The notes: generated by a model not told the origin, from the letters alone. A DNA stretch of 64,000 nt from Bacteroidota bacterium (GCA_947501265.1 CANMVY010000002.1:147048-211047); one strand, 5' to 3'; positions 52,663-62,696 are shown, numbered from the stretch's first letter. Program-made: numbers and translations.

Positions 52663-53505
52663 ATGAATCCATTTTCACTTTCCGATATCATTCGCAATGC
52701 TTTGGCAGAGGACCTGGGCGATGGCGACCACTCGGCCCTTTCTTGTATTCCAGAAAATGCCCGTTCCAAAGCGAAGTTATTGGTGAAAGAACCGGGCATC
52801 ATTGCAGGCTTGGAGGTTGCAAAAATGGTAGCTCATGAAGTCGATCCGACGCTTTCCATTAACCTTCTTAAAAAAGATGGCGAATGGGTTAACTCAGGAG
52901 AAATCGCTTTTTTTATTGAAGGCAACAGTCGATCGCTGCTTTCTGCCGAACGAATCATCCTGAATCTGATGCAGCGAATGTCGGGAATCGCTACCCAAAC
53001 TCACCGAATCACTCAATTGATATCCCATACCAAATGTCGAGTTTTGGACACGCGAAAAACCGTTCCTGGTTTACGCGCCTTCGACAAATGGGCAGTAAAA
53101 ATTGGAGGTGGCGTTAATCACCGTTTCGGTTTATTCGACATGATCATGATCAAAGACAATCATGCCGACTATGCGGGAGGGTTGGCCAATGCCATTCAAA
53201 ATTGCAAGAATTACTTGCAAAAAACGGGGAAAGATTTATTGATTGAAGTGGAAACACGTAATTTGGAAGAAATTGATATTGCGCTTCAAGCAGGAGGAAT
53301 TCACCGAATCATGTTCGATAATTTTGATTTTGAAACCATGAAAAAAGCCGTTCAACGGGTGAACGGCCTTTGTGAAACGGAGGCATCCGGTGGAATAACG
53401 GAAGAAAACGTGGTTCAATACGCTGAAACCGGAGTCGATTTCGTATCCATGGGATGTTTAACCCATACCGTTCGCAACCTCGACCTTAGTTTGAAAGCGG
53501 TTTAA
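52663..53505 (+). CDS. nadC: Nicotinate-nucleotide pyrophosphorylase (quinolinate phosphoribosyltransferase)
   Basis: A 280-residue enzyme of de novo NAD synthesis that turns quinolinate and PRPP into nicotinate mononucleotide. Motifs: AEDLGDGDHSALSCIP, RIILNLMQRMSGIAT, LDTRKTVPGLRAFDKWAV and KDNHADYAGG; the C terminus has EASGGITEENV and GVDFVSMG. It is coupled to DUF4783. Its last four bases overlap the convergent Spy-like gene. Confidence 0.97.
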   Translation: MNPFSLSDIIRNALAEDLGDGDHSALSCIPENARSKAKLLVKEPGIIAGLEVAKMVAHEVDPTLSINLLKKDGEWVNSGEIAFFIEGNSRSLLSAERIILNLMQRMSGIATQTHRITQLISHTKCRVLDTRKTVPGLRAFDKWAVKIGGGVNHRFGLFDMIMIKDNHADYAGGLANAIQNCKNYLQKTGKDLLIEVETRNLEEIDIALQAGGIHRIMFDNFDFETMKKAVQRVNGLCETEASGGITEENVVQYAETGVDFVSMGCLTHTVRNLDLSLKAV

Positions 53506-53975
53506 CGCATAGCGTTTTTCAATACTTGCTGGTAAAATTCCTTTTCCCCGGCAATGATCATGGCCACTTTTTTTACTGGAAGCACCTTTTTAAATTCTTG
53601 AAAAGAACGTCGTTCCAATTCGATTTCCTTTTGTCGTAAATCGAGAATATCAACCATGTTTCGTTCTACTTCTGCATCAGACAAGGTTGCAAAATCTTTT
53701 TTGGTGTCATTCAATTCGGCCCGCAAAAGTTTTTTTATCGATTTTTTCTCGTCCTCAAATTTGTTATAAACGGGCCAAAAACGGGCCGCCTCATCCGAGG
53801 TTAAATTTGCTTTTGAGGTCAAAAAAGCAACTTTCTGTGCTTCCAAATTTTCTTTTCTCGCTTGCATTTCTCCTTTTTTCATTCCTGGGTTTCCAGGTTT
53901 TCCACCGCGTGGAGGCTGCGCCATGGTTTTCCATCCAAAGAAAATCAAGGCAAAAAGAAACATCATTTTTTTCAT
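53502..53975 (-). CDS. Spy/CpxP-like small exported protein
   Basis: A 157-residue protein with signal peptide (MMFLFALIFFGWKTMA), a Gly/Pro-rich linker and a long charged helical region. NLTSDEAARFWPVYNKFE resembles the LTxxQ/Spy-CpxP repeat pattern of periplasmic stress sensors. It is the third gene of a sigma factor, membrane protein, sensor series, so it may modulate the ECF sigma factor as periplasmic sensors do elsewhere. It lies one base after the preceding stop. Confidence 0.75.
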   Translation of the reverse strand: MKKMMFLFALIFFGWKTMAQPPRGGKPGNPGMKKGEMQARKENLEAQKVAFLTSKANLTSDEAARFWPVYNKFEDEKKSIKKLLRAELNDTKKDFATLSDAEVERNMVDILDLRQKEIELERRSFQEFKKVLPVKKVAMIIAGEKEFYQQVLKNAMR

Positions 53976-53976
53976 A

Positions 53977-54315
53977 TCAATACATTGTTTTTAATTCATC
54001 AATCAATTCATCCTCCATCATACTCGCTTCATTTTCAAAAGAAAGGTTAGCAGAAAGAACTTCTAAATTTTCTTCCGAAGCTTCGAAATGCTCTTGTAAA
54101 TACACAAATTCTGGATTCTCGTTGGTGGCATGAATGGGAACTTCAACTTTAGAAGGAAACAACCAAACGAGCAACGCAAAAGAAGCGGCTAAAGTCAACA
54201 TGCTCCAATATGAATGAATCCCTTTCCTGTTATTTAGTTGAAGCAAATTCTTTTCAAGATCAATCAAAAATTGGGGATTGGGTTGAAATCTATTTAAATC
54301 TTTCGGGTGTTTCAT
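53977..54315 (-). CDS. Single-pass membrane protein, putative anti-sigma factor
   Basis: A 112-residue protein with one central transmembrane helix (SMLTLAASFALLVWLF) flanked by a short basic N-terminal part and an acidic C-terminal part. No zinc anti-sigma motif is visible. The role is inferred from position directly after the ECF sigma gene (30-base gap) and before the Spy-like gene. Confidence 0.65.
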   Translation of the reverse strand: MKHPKDLNRFQPNPQFLIDLEKNLLQLNNRKGIHSYWSMLTLAASFALLVWLFPSKVEVPIHATNENPEFVYLQEHFEASEENLEVLSANLSFENEASMMEDELIDELKTMY

Positions 54316-54345
54316 AGGTAATCAGATGGTTTGGACGCGGAAGGT

Positions 54346-54891
54346 TTAAATCCTTGTTATTATTTTTTTTATTTTCTCCATGGCATGGTGATAGGATGCC
54401 TTTAGTGCACCTACTGAAATTCCGGTTATTTGAGAAATATCATCGTACGTTAATTCATCGAAATAACGAAGTGAAAACACTTGTTTCTGACGCGATGGAA
54501 GTTCGTCAATGGCCGATTCAAATTTTTCCCACAATTCATCTGTGGATATTTCAAATGCCTGATTGTCTGTTTTTAATTCTGAACCGTGGTATTCTTGAAT
54601 TTCCTCCGTCCGAAATCGGTTTTTTCTTTTCAGGAAATTGATGCATTCGTTGGTTGCGATTCGGTACAACCAAGTGGAAATTTTTGATTCTTCTCTAAAA
54701 AACTCTAAGCCTTTCCAAGCCTTGGCAAAAACAATTTGAACAACGTCCTCGGTATCGGCTTGGTTTTTGAGCATGGCCGAAACGTGACGATAAATGGGAT
54801 ATTGGTAATGATGAAGGAGCTTTTTTATCGCCAACTCGATTCGATTGTCTCGATAGGCCAATAAAATTTCATGATCTTTTTCCTCCAACAT
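54346..54891 (-). CDS. RNA polymerase ECF sigma factor
   Basis: A 181-residue sigma-70 family factor with only regions 2 and 4: DTEDVVQIVFAKAWKGL and STWLYRIATNECINFLKR (region 2), then LPSRQKQVFSLRYFDELTYDDIS with the helix-turn-helix SVGALKASYHHAMEKI (region 4). It directs polymerase to a regulon that often includes its own operon. The downstream membrane protein and Spy-like protein are the probable regulators. Confidence 0.94.
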   Translation of the reverse strand: MLEEKDHEILLAYRDNRIELAIKKLLHHYQYPIYRHVSAMLKNQADTEDVVQIVFAKAWKGLEFFREESKISTWLYRIATNECINFLKRKNRFRTEEIQEYHGSELKTDNQAFEISTDELWEKFESAIDELPSRQKQVFSLRYFDELTYDDISQITGISVGALKASYHHAMEKIKKIITRI

Positions 54892-54930
54892 AATTCAATA
54901 GAGCAAAGAAATGAAAAAGGTTTAAAGCGT

Positions 54931-55611
54931 TTAGAAGAATTTTTTCAGTTCTAATAAATGATGAATTTCAAACGGAATATCTTCTGGTTTGGGCTGCTGA
55001 AAATGATTGTAATAAATCGCATTCCAACCTGCTGTGATAGGACCACGAACATCGGCATCTAAGTTATCTCCAATCATCCACGCTTTTTCAAGGTTAGCAC
55101 CTGTTTTTTCTAAGGAAAATTGAAAAATAGACGGATGTGGCTTTTGAACGCCAAATACTTCAGAAACGATAACTTCTTGAAAATAACTGCCCAAGGGGGT
55201 CGATTTTAATTTTACTTCAGCTGCATCTTTGAAACCATTGGTAATTAAGTGCAATGGGTATTTAGGGCTGAGGTAATCCAAAATTTCAAGAGCACCCGGC
55301 ATCAATTGGGTTTTAAAGGGGGCTCGTTTTAGATATTGAACGGACAATTCATCGGCAAGAACAGCATCGGGTTTCTTCAGAGCTTCCAAGGTTAACGCAA
55401 AGCGAGAAACCCGCAAAGTGACCTGATCGATATCATTCATGGACCATCGCTTCCACAAGGCGGCATTAATATCTTTGTAAATAGGAAAAAATTCTTCCAA
55501 TAAAATGCCTTTGGGAGCTAGGTATTCATCGGCCAGTTCCACCAAAGTTGACTTGGAATTTGCTTCGAAATCCCAAAGGGTGTGGTCCAAATCAAAAAAG
55601 ATGTGGGTCAT
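54931..55611 (-). CDS. HAD-superfamily nucleotidase/phosphatase, YjjG type
   Basis: A 226-residue HAD hydrolase. Motif I is FFDLDHTLWDFE, motif II is LITNGFKD and motif IV is MIGDNLDADVRG. The pattern fits the YjjG group of nucleotidases, which dephosphorylate non-canonical pyrimidine nucleotides. The start codon shares one base with the stop of the methyltransferase gene (TAATG). Confidence 0.88.
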   Translation of the reverse strand: MTHIFFDLDHTLWDFEANSKSTLVELADEYLAPKGILLEEFFPIYKDINAALWKRWSMNDIDQVTLRVSRFALTLEALKKPDAVLADELSVQYLKRAPFKTQLMPGALEILDYLSPKYPLHLITNGFKDAAEVKLKSTPLGSYFQEVIVSEVFGVQKPHPSIFQFSLEKTGANLEKAWMIGDNLDADVRGPITAGWNAIYYNHFQQPKPEDIPFEIHHLLELKKFF

Positions 55612-56291
55612 TATCCAAATGGTTTTCGAATCACCACAGAACCACCAATATCGGGAATGGGAAGGTAGGAAAGTGGATTGCCTTGGGCGTACTCTTCTAC
55701 GGCTGCTCGAACTCCGGGGTATTGATCATTGTGATAATCGTGCACAAAAATGAAGCCGCCTGGACTTAATCTAGGGTAGAAAAATCGAAGACCTTCAACG
55801 ATGGGCTCGTACAAATCGGTATCCAAACTCACCAAGCAGAACGATTCATTTTCTAAGCCCATGGCCGTTTGCGGAAAATAACCGGGACGGAATTGGGCTT
55901 GATTTGGATAGGGTAATTTCCTCTTCACCAAATCAACCGAAGTTTGGGAAAAATCTTGCATTCCATCTGAAAATCCACGATTCTGATCCGTTATGATGTC
56001 TTCTTGGTGAAATCCAGAAAAGGTATCAAACAGATAAATGGTTTTATTGGGAAAAACAAAATTCAAGTCTTTGGCAAAATCTCCTTGGAATACCCCTACT
56101 TCGGCCACATTTCCAGAAATTTGATGCCGATGAATTTCTTCGGCAGCAAGATCTAAAGTGGCTCTTCGAACAAAATCCAAGCGATTCCAATCCAATTTTT
56201 TGGAACGATGGGTATAGGAATGTGCCTCTACCAAATAGCGATTTTGGCGATTGAGAAATGAGGAGACTTTTTTGAATAAAAACTTTTTCAA
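55611..56291 (-). CDS. TylF/MycF-like SAM-dependent O-methyltransferase
   Basis: A 226-residue class I methyltransferase. The SAM-binding loop is VAEVGVFQGDFAK, with YLFDTFSGF, SLDTDLYEP (metal-binding aspartates) and GGFIFVHDYH characteristic of the macrocin O-methyltransferase group. The target is probably a sugar hydroxyl, but no sugar cluster is nearby. The start is TTG at 56291: an in-frame TAG lies two codons before it, and no ATG is close. It starts three bases after the shikimate kinase stop. Confidence 0.85.
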   Translation of the reverse strand: MKKFLFKKVSSFLNRQNRYLVEAHSYTHRSKKLDWNRLDFVRRATLDLAAEEIHRHQISGNVAEVGVFQGDFAKDLNFVFPNKTIYLFDTFSGFHQEDIITDQNRGFSDGMQDFSQTSVDLVKRKLPYPNQAQFRPGYFPQTAMGLENESFCLVSLDTDLYEPIVEGLRFFYPRLSPGGFIFVHDYHNDQYPGVRAAVEEYAQGNPLSYLPIPDIGGSVVIRKPFG

Positions 56292-56294
56292 TTC

Positions 56295-56771
56295 CTAAAG
56301 TTGGAAAACAAAGTTAGCACGGGAATAACAGTTTTCCCGACTTTTCATGGTTTCAATGAAGTTTTCTTTCCCAAGTAAAACCAAGGGGCGATCGGCACTT
56401 TGCGACACCCTACTCCACGCCATTTCTGGAGAAAGGTTGATCCAAACTACCGTTCCATTGTTCAGCATCCAGTCCATGTTATCGTGAAACAAGGGTGTCC
56501 CTCCACCGCAGGCAACCATTCCTGAAGAAATGGAATGCAGGTATTTTTGTTCAAGCAAGCGAAAGTGATTTTCACCGAAATTTTTGAAGAGATTGGAAAT
56601 GGATTGGCCTTCATGAATTTCAATCATTTTATCCAAATCGAAGTGGGACAATCCCAAACGGTTGGCCCATTTTTTCGCGAGCGTAGACTTCCCCGAACCT
56701 GACGGGCCAATCAAAAAAACCAATCCTCGGTGCTCAATTTCTTCTACTTTGGTTATTCGACGAGGGGCCAT
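56295..56771 (-). CDS. aroK: Shikimate kinase
   Basis: A 158-residue kinase that phosphorylates shikimate in aromatic amino acid synthesis. P loop IGPSGSGKSTLAKK, substrate-binding DLDKMIE and FRLLEQKYL, the CGGGTPLF loop, the lid ADRPLV and the terminal RENCYSRAN motif are present. The stretch 56772-56909 upstream holds no gene. Confidence 0.93.
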   Translation of the reverse strand: MAPRRITKVEEIEHRGLVFLIGPSGSGKSTLAKKWANRLGLSHFDLDKMIEIHEGQSISNLFKNFGENHFRLLEQKYLHSISSGMVACGGGTPLFHDNMDWMLNNGTVVWINLSPEMAWSRVSQSADRPLVLLGKENFIETMKSRENCYSRANFVFQL

Positions 56772-56909
56772 GTAATTTCTTATTCAAAAAAGCAATTCGC
56801 GAAATATTTCTAATTCTGAAGGCTTGATTCTTTTTGAAACAATCAATCAAGTCACTGAAAGAATCGCTGCAATGGAACAAAGTTACTTCCATCGCTTTGA
56901 AAATTCATC

Positions 56910-57995
56910 CTATGTCAATTGAACTCCCAACCAATGTCCAACTCCGTAGGTAACTGCAGCAGCGGTTAATCCAAAAACAACTTGCCGAAAGCCTGAGAAC
57001 CAGATGCTTTTACCTGTAAACAATGTTAATGCGGACCCGATTAAAAATAATCCAAGGGCTGAAAAAATACCACCTTGAATGATGGCTGGAAACCCTTCCG
57101 TCCAAAAATAGGGCAAAACCGGGAAAATCGCGCCAATAGAAAATAGAACAAAAGAAGATATGGCAGCTACCCAAGCCGAGTCCTTCATTTCTTCTGGATC
57201 GATGTTTAGCTCTTCGCGGATCAACACTTCTTTCAGTTTTTCTGGATCTTCGGCAATTTCTGCTACCATTTTTTGAGCAATTTCCTGTGAAAATCCTTTT
57301 GATTTAAACAACAACTCCAATTCTCGAAGCTCCTCTTCCGGATGTGCTTCCAGCTCTTCCGCTTCGAGTTCCATTTGGCGTTCGTACATTTCCTGAGCTC
57401 CCTTAACCGAAATCCACTCTCCCATGGCCATGGAAATGGAACCGGCCAACAATCCAGCCATGCCCACCACCAATACCTCTCCAGAACCTTGCATTGCACC
57501 AGCGACTCCCATCACCAAACTTAGGTTGGAAACCAAACCATCGTTTGCCCCTAAAATGGCTGCACGAATGGCATTTCCGCCCACGGTGCGATGCCGTTTC
57601 TCCACCGAAGAAACGCTTCCACCACTCATCGATTGAATCGACTGAAGGATAACGGTATGAATATTTTCCCGACCATCCAATTGAATTCCAGCCGCTTTTT
57701 TGCTCTGCCCGGCTGCGTAGCCAATTGACTTTTCGGTTTTTAGCAATTGTGAAATAACCACATCATATCCCATTTTCATTCCAATCCAATTCCAAATTTT
57801 CGCCCGAAAAGACGGTTCCGGTGGATGGGTAATTCCCCAATGATCCATCATTTTCTGGGCATGAAATTGTTCAAAATTAGCCATTTGTTGGTAATACTCT
57901 GCCAACTCCGGATTTTCTTGGGCCTTGGCAACGCATTGGTACAAATAGGATGAATCGATTTCGACCTGCAATGCGGCCATGGTGTTTTTATTCAT
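56910..57995 (-). CDS. Ferritin-like/CCC1-VIT1 fusion iron transporter (MbfA-like)
   Basis: A 361-residue protein. Residues 1-about 125 form a rubrerythrin-like di-iron four-helix bundle: Glu12, ExxH at Glu42-His45 (EQFH), Glu88, and ExxH at Glu110-His113 (ENIH). Residues about 135-361 are a CCC1/VIT1 membrane domain (GGNAIRAAILGANDGLVSNLSL, MAMGEWISVKGAQEMYERQ) with an acidic cytosolic loop and five helices. Fusions of this kind (MbfA) export iron from the cytoplasm and protect from iron and peroxide stress. The gene starts just past the pnp terminator; TATCTTTA shortly upstream may be its -7 box. Confidence 0.92.
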   Translation of the reverse strand: MNKNTMAALQVEIDSSYLYQCVAKAQENPELAEYYQQMANFEQFHAQKMMDHWGITHPPEPSFRAKIWNWIGMKMGYDVVISQLLKTEKSIGYAAGQSKKAAGIQLDGRENIHTVILQSIQSMSGGSVSSVEKRHRTVGGNAIRAAILGANDGLVSNLSLVMGVAGAMQGSGEVLVVGMAGLLAGSISMAMGEWISVKGAQEMYERQMELEAEELEAHPEEELRELELLFKSKGFSQEIAQKMVAEIAEDPEKLKEVLIREELNIDPEEMKDSAWVAAISSFVLFSIGAIFPVLPYFWTEGFPAIIQGGIFSALGLFLIGSALTLFTGKSIWFSGFRQVVFGLTAAAVTYGVGHWLGVQLT

Positions 57996-58004
57996 GGAAT
58001 AAAG

Positions 58005-58033
58005 ATAAAAAAAGCCCCGAAGAATCGGGGCTT
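58005..58033 (-). terminator. Terminator of pnp
   Basis: On the minus strand AAGCCCCGA (58033-58025), loop TTCT, TCGGGGCTT (58020-58012) and a T-run. The T-run overlaps the region where the MbfA-like gene's promoter is expected. Confidence 0.9.
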
Positions 58034-58040
58034 GTAAACA

Positions 58041-60278
58041 TTAATTTTCTCGGGTACGTGGTCCGCGATCTCCTCGATCTCGGCGATCACCACCACGGTC
58101 GCCACGATCGCGACGATCCCCTTCGGGACGAGGCGGACGTGGAGTGGCTGGGCGCTCTACATAACCTTCGGGTTTCTCTTGGAATACCTTCGCGCTAAGA
58201 CGGAATTTACCGGTTTTTGGATCAATTTCCATCAAACGAACCTTGATCATTTGTCCTTCTTCAAGTACATCTGCCACATTGTCGATGCGGTCCCAGCTCA
58301 ATTCAGAAACGTGAAGCAAGCCATCACGTCCTGGCATGAACTCAACGAAAGCTCCGTACGCCTGAATGGAACGAACCTTGCCTTCGTAATCGGCACCAAT
58401 TTCTGGACGACCTGAAATACCTTTGATGCGAGCGATGGCTTTCTCCATTCCCTCTTGATCGATGGAATAAATTTGAACCAATCCAAATTTACCTTCATCT
58501 TCAATGCTAATCGTGGTATTGGTTTCACGCTGTAGCTCTTGAATGTGCTTACCACCAGGTCCAATGATGGGCCCAATAAATTCTGCATCTACTCTCAAGG
58601 CAACAATACGTGGGGTATGCGATTTGTAATCTTCATTAGGAGCCTGGAGTGTTTCATTCATTTTTCCCAAGATGTGCAAACGACCTTCTTTCGCTTGCAA
58701 AAGTGCTGTATTCAATAGGTCGTATGGAAGTCCATCAATTTTGATATCCATTTGAACCGCAGTAATACCGTTGGAAGTACCGGTTACTTTGAAATCCATA
58801 TCGCCCAAGTGATCTTCATCACCCAAGATATCAGAAAGAATCGCTGCGCGATCGCCTTCTTTGATCAATCCCATGGCAATTCCGGAAACAGGAGCTTTAA
58901 TTTGAACCCCTGCATCCATAAGCGCTAATGTTCCAGCACAAACGGTAGCCATGGAAGAAGATCCGTTAGATTCCAAAATATCGGAAACAATACGAATGGT
59001 ATATGGACATTCTTCTTGGTTTGGAAGTACCTTACGCAATGCGCGGGCAGCTAGGTTACCGTGTCCAATTTCGCGACGGCTTTGCCCGCGATTTGGTTTT
59101 ACCTCACCGGTAGAGAAGCCTGGGAAATTGTAGTGCAACATGAAGCGTTCGTAATAATCGAACATGGCTCCATCCAACAACTTTTCGTCTTTCTTCGCGC
59201 CCAACGTAACCGTAGTTAGGGATTGCGTTTCTCCGCGGGTAAACACGGCTGAACCGTGAGCTCCTGGAAGATAATTCACTTCCGACCAAATCGGACGAAC
59301 GGTGGTGGTATTACGACCATCCAAACGAATACGTTCCGACAAAATCATTTCACGCATGGCTTTGTACTCCACATCGTGAAAATATTTCTTCACCAAAAAC
59401 ATGTTCAAACCAGCTCTTTCCTCGTCAGAATACGTAGAAAGGAACTCTTCTAAAACTGCTTTAAAATCTACTCCTCGGTCTTTTTTACCTTTTCCGCTTT
59501 TGGCAACGACGTAAACTTTATCGTAACAAGCTGCTTCAATTTTCTCGCGCAATTCTTCGTCGTTGTTCTCGTGGCAATACTCACGTTTTTGTGTTTTACC
59601 CGCCATTTGAGTGAATTCCATCAAGGCTGCACAATGCACTTTAATGGCATCGTGAGCAACTTGAATGGCTTTCAACAAATCTGCTTCTTGTACTTCAGAA
59701 CCTTCGCCTTCTACCATCACAATGTTGTCCATGGTTGCTGCAACGATGATATCTAAATCGGCCATTTCAATTTGAGAAGTAGTTGGATTCACCAAATATT
59801 CTCCGTTTACGCGAGCTACACGTGCTTCTGAAATTGGGCCATTGAATGGGATATCGGATGCTGCGAGGGCTGCGTTGGCGGCCAAACATGCTAGAGCATC
59901 GGGTTGCATTTCGGGATCGGCTGAGATCAAGAAAACTTGAACTTGCGTATCAGCGTGAAAATCTTCAGGGAAAAGTGGACGAAGCGCACGGTCTACTAAA
60001 CGACAGATGAGAATTTCATAGTCGGACGGACGCATTTCGCGGCGGTGGAACGATCCTGGAATTTTACCGTTGGAAGCGAATTTCTCTTGGTAATCAACGG
60101 TGAGTGGCATAAAATCCACGTTTTCACCGGCATCAGCTTTTGCACAAACAGTGGCTAAAAGCATGGTGTTTCCCACCTTTAATACGGCGGATCCATCGGC
60201 TTGACGGGCAAGTTTGCCGGTTTCGATGGTGGCCATTTGACCGTTTCCTAGGTCAAATGATTTGGTAATAATGTTCAT
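58041..60278 (-). CDS. pnp: Polyribonucleotide nucleotidyltransferase (PNPase)
   Basis: A 745-residue 3'-5' phosphorolytic exoribonuclease. It has two RNase PH domains ([35 protein letters not shown] with [11 protein letters not shown]), a KH domain ([12 protein letters not shown]), an S1 domain ([16 protein letters not shown]) and a C-terminal tail of about 30 residues with repeated RRDRGDRG, likely an RNA-binding add-on. The start [11 protein letters not shown] is standard; an in-frame ATG 45 bases upstream was not used. It follows rpsO, as in many bacteria. Confidence 0.97.
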   Translation of the reverse strand: MNIITKSFDLGNGQMATIETGKLARQADGSAVLKVGNTMLLATVCAKADAGENVDFMPLTVDYQEKFASNGKIPGSFHRREMRPSDYEILICRLVDRALRPLFPEDFHADTQVQVFLISADPEMQPDALACLAANAALAASDIPFNGPISEARVARVNGEYLVNPTTSQIEMADLDIIVAATMDNIVMVEGEGSEVQEADLLKAIQVAHDAIKVHCAALMEFTQMAGKTQKREYCHENNDEELREKIEAACYDKVYVVAKSGKGKKDRGVDFKAVLEEFLSTYSDEERAGLNMFLVKKYFHDVEYKAMREMILSERIRLDGRNTTTVRPIWSEVNYLPGAHGSAVFTRGETQSLTTVTLGAKKDEKLLDGAMFDYYERFMLHYNFPGFSTGEVKPNRGQSRREIGHGNLAARALRKVLPNQEECPYTIRIVSDILESNGSSSMATVCAGTLALMDAGVQIKAPVSGIAMGLIKEGDRAAILSDILGDEDHLGDMDFKVTGTSNGITAVQMDIKIDGLPYDLLNTALLQAKEGRLHILGKMNETLQAPNEDYKSHTPRIVALRVDAEFIGPIIGPGGKHIQELQRETNTTISIEDEGKFGLVQIYSIDQEGMEKAIARIKGISGRPEIGADYEGKVRSIQAYGAFVEFMPGRDGLLHVSELSWDRIDNVADVLEEGQMIKVRLMEIDPKTGKFRLSAKVFQEKPEGYVERPATPRPPRPEGDRRDRGDRGGDRRDRGDRGPRTREN

Positions 60279-60397
60279 ATTCAAGAACGATGCATCGGGA
60301 ATTGTAAGAAGAGTTGGGTACAACTCCTTTTGCTTTTATGTTATTTCCTCTTCTCGACCGCTTACCTCAGCCGGATTGCTGGGTAAAGGACCGCCTA

Positions 60398-60427
60398 AAA
60401 AAGGCGATTGTGAAACAATCGCCTTTA
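60398..60427 (-). terminator. Terminator of rpsO
   Basis: AAAGGCGATTGT (minus strand from 60427) and its complement (60412-60401) form a 12-bp stem with a 3-base loop, followed by a six-base T-run (60403-60398). Confidence 0.9.
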
Positions 60428-60431
60428 AAAA

Positions 60432-60701
60432 TTACTTACGTAAACCTAATTTGCTTACGATCGCACGATAGCGAGTAATATCTTTCTTAATCAAGTAGTT
60501 CAACAAACTACGACGTTTACCTACCATTTTCACCAACGAAAGTTGAGTGCTGTAATCCTTTTTGTGGATTTTCAAGTGGGCAGTAAGATCGCTGATGTGC
60601 TTGGTGAACAATGCGATTTGTGCTTCAGATGACCCGGTGTTCTTTTCAGAACCACCGTGTTCAGCAATAATTGATTTCTTGTCTTGAGCGCTAGTAGCCA
60701 T
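60432..60701 (-). CDS. rpsO: 30S ribosomal protein S15
   Basis: An 89-residue primary 16S rRNA-binding protein of the small subunit. GSSEAQIALFTKHISDLTAHL, HKKDYSTQLSLVKMVGKRR and LLNYLIKKDITRYRAIV are the expected helices, and the length is normal. It has its own promoter and terminator. Confidence 0.97.
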   Translation of the reverse strand: MATSAQDKKSIIAEHGGSEKNTGSSEAQIALFTKHISDLTAHLKIHKKDYSTQLSLVKMVGKRRSLLNYLIKKDITRYRAIVSKLGLRK

Positions 60702-60721
60702 TCTTATCTAATTTCGAGGGG

Positions 60722-60753
60722 CAAAGTTAAAAATTCAATTCTAATATTCCAAA
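60722..60753 (-). promoter_or_regulatory. Promoter of rpsO
   Basis: On the minus strand TTTG (60753-60750), 20 bases, TAACTTTG (60729-60722), 20 bases upstream of the ATG. Both elements match the Bacteroidota consensus. Confidence 0.8.
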
Positions 60754-60759
60754 CCTTTT

Positions 60760-61599
60760 TTACATCAACATGCGCAAAATATGAGCAATTTTTGTTTTTA
60801 GTTCTTTTCGATGAACAATAAAATCGAGAAATCCGGTTTCTTGAACCATTTCAGCTGTTTGAAACCCTTTCGGCAAATCGCGTTTAATGGTTTCTTTGAT
60901 GACACGAGGACCAGCAAATCCAATCATGGCTCCTGGCTCTGAAATGTTGAAATCTCCCAACATGGCATAAGATGCTGTAACTCCACCAGTAGTTGGATCG
61001 GTCATTAAAGAAATGTAGGGCAACTTTTCTCGTCCTAATTGAGCCAATTTCGCAGACGATTTGGCCATTTGCATCAATGAAAATGCAGCTTCCATCATGC
61101 GCGCACCTCCCGATTTGGAAATGATCATCAGGGCCTGTCGGTTTGCAATGCAATGATCTACCGCACGAGCAATTTTCTCTCCCACAACTGCACCCATCGA
61201 CCCGCCGATGAAGTTGAAATCCATGCAACAAATGGTCATGGGAACTCCATCAACTTTTCCGGTTGCAGTACGCATGGAATCTTTCAATCCGGTTGATTTT
61301 TGGGTTGCTTTGATGCGATCAGAATACGGTTTACTATCTACAAACTCCAACGGATTTGCCGCTTCCAAATTCGCATCCAACTCGGTGTATTTGTTATCGA
61401 ATAAAATTTCGAAATACTCATCAGAACCAATGCGCAAGTGATAATCGCATTTGGGACAAACCCAAGAATTGGCATGTACATCGTCGGTCAGAATGGTTGT
61501 TTTACAACTTCCACATTTGAACCAAAGGCCTTCGGGAACTTCCTTTTTCTCTTCAGTTTGGGTAAAAATCCCCTGAGTTTCTCTCTTAAACCATGTCAT
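60760..61599 (-). CDS. accD: Acetyl-CoA carboxylase carboxyltransferase subunit beta
   Basis: A 279-residue subunit that, with AccA, moves carboxyl from carboxybiotin to acetyl-CoA for fatty acid synthesis. The N-terminal zinc ribbon has Cys29, Cys32, Cys48 and Cys51 (CGSCKTT; CPKCDYH). [20 protein letters not shown] and [14 protein letters not shown] are the crotonase-fold signatures. The start is the ATG at 61599, one base after the aldolase stop; a TTG three codons earlier is possible but unnecessary. Confidence 0.97.
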   Translation of the reverse strand: MTWFKRETQGIFTQTEEKKEVPEGLWFKCGSCKTTILTDDVHANSWVCPKCDYHLRIGSDEYFEILFDNKYTELDANLEAANPLEFVDSKPYSDRIKATQKSTGLKDSMRTATGKVDGVPMTICCMDFNFIGGSMGAVVGEKIARAVDHCIANRQALMIISKSGGARMMEAAFSLMQMAKSSAKLAQLGREKLPYISLMTDPTTGGVTASYAMLGDFNISEPGAMIGFAGPRVIKETIKRDLPKGFQTAEMVQETGFLDFIVHRKELKTKIAHILRMLM

Positions 61600-61600
61600 A

Positions 61601-62674
61601 TTAGCCAAGGGTATTGATGTTGTTTAAATCCTCGAAAGCCTGCTTCAAACGAGCACGGAAAGTATCCTCTCCTTTTCGAAGCCAAACGCGAGGATCGTAG
61701 TATTTTTTATTGGGCTTGTCGTCGCCATCCGGATTCCCGATTTGCCCTTGCAAATAGCCTTTCTTGCTTTCAACATAATCACGTACACCTTCTAAATAAG
61801 CGTATTGCAAATCGGTATCGATGTTCATTTTGATCACTCCGTAAGAAATGGCTTCGCGAATTTCTTCCAAGGTAGATCCTGAACCTCCGTGAAAAACAAA
61901 ATCAATAGGTTTGGATTCCGACAATCCAAATTTCTGACGAACATATTCCTGAGAATTATGAAGAATCACCGGAGTGAGCTTTACGTTTCCAGGTTTGTAA
62001 ACGCCATGAACGTTTCCGAATGCGGCAGCAATGGTGAATTGGTTGCTAACCTTCATCAATTCTTCGTAAGCATAGGCAACTTCATCGGGTTGGGTGTACA
62101 ACTTCGAAGAATCTACATCGGAGTTATCTACTCCATCTTCCTCTCCTCCAGTAACGCCCAATTCAATTTCCAAGGTCATTCCCATTTTGCTCATGCGTTC
62201 CAAGTAACGCTTGCAGGTTTCAATGTTTTCATGGATGGGCTCTTCGCTTAAGTCCAACATGTGCGAACTGTACAACGGCTTTCCAAATTGTTGAAAATGT
62301 TTTTCCGAAGCATCCAAAAGTCCATCAACCCATGGCATCAAGTTGCGGGCGCAATGGTCGGTATGAAGAATAACGGGCACACCATAAGCTTCTGCCAATA
62401 GATGGATGTGTTGAGCACCAGAAATGGATCCCAAAATGGCAGCACGTTGCTGTTCGTTAGAAAGTCCCTTACCGGCATAAAACACCCCTCCTCCATTGGA
62501 AAACTGTATGATTACGGGAGAATTTACCTCTTTCGCGGTTTCTAAAACGGCATTTACGGAATTGGTACCCACCACGTTTACCGCAGGTAAGGCGTACCGA
62601 TTTTCTTTGGCGTGTGCAAATAATTTTTGAACATCTGCCCCAGTGACAACTCCACTAGCAATTTTCAAAGCCAT
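61601..62674 (-). CDS. fbaA: Fructose-bisphosphate aldolase class II
   Basis: A 357-residue zinc-dependent aldolase of glycolysis and gluconeogenesis. The metal-binding [20 protein letters not shown], the [13 protein letters not shown] block and FHGGSGS are present. The start [10 protein letters not shown] was chosen over an upstream ATG that lies near the -7 box TACTTTTG (62704-62697). It is followed by accD with a single base between stop and start. Confidence 0.97.
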   Translation of the reverse strand: MALKIASGVVTGADVQKLFAHAKENRYALPAVNVVGTNSVNAVLETAKEVNSPVIIQFSNGGGVFYAGKGLSNEQQRAAILGSISGAQHIHLLAEAYGVPVILHTDHCARNLMPWVDGLLDASEKHFQQFGKPLYSSHMLDLSEEPIHENIETCKRYLERMSKMGMTLEIELGVTGGEEDGVDNSDVDSSKLYTQPDEVAYAYEELMKVSNQFTIAAAFGNVHGVYKPGNVKLTPVILHNSQEYVRQKFGLSESKPIDFVFHGGSGSTLEEIREAISYGVIKMNIDTDLQYAYLEGVRDYVESKKGYLQGQIGNPDGDDKPNKKYYDPRVWLRKGEDTFRARLKQAFEDLNNINTLG

Positions 62675-62696
62675 GTTGATTTCCTTTTTGTTTCTG

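Noticed and set aside
52283-53505. DUF4783-nadC pair as a new system
   Set aside because: This neighbourhood is ordinary in Bacteroidota.
56823-56851. Inverted repeat CTTGATT / AATCAAG between MbfA-like gene and aroK
   Set aside because: The stem is short (7 bp), AT-rich, with a 15-base loop and no T-run; not convincing as a terminator or regulatory site.
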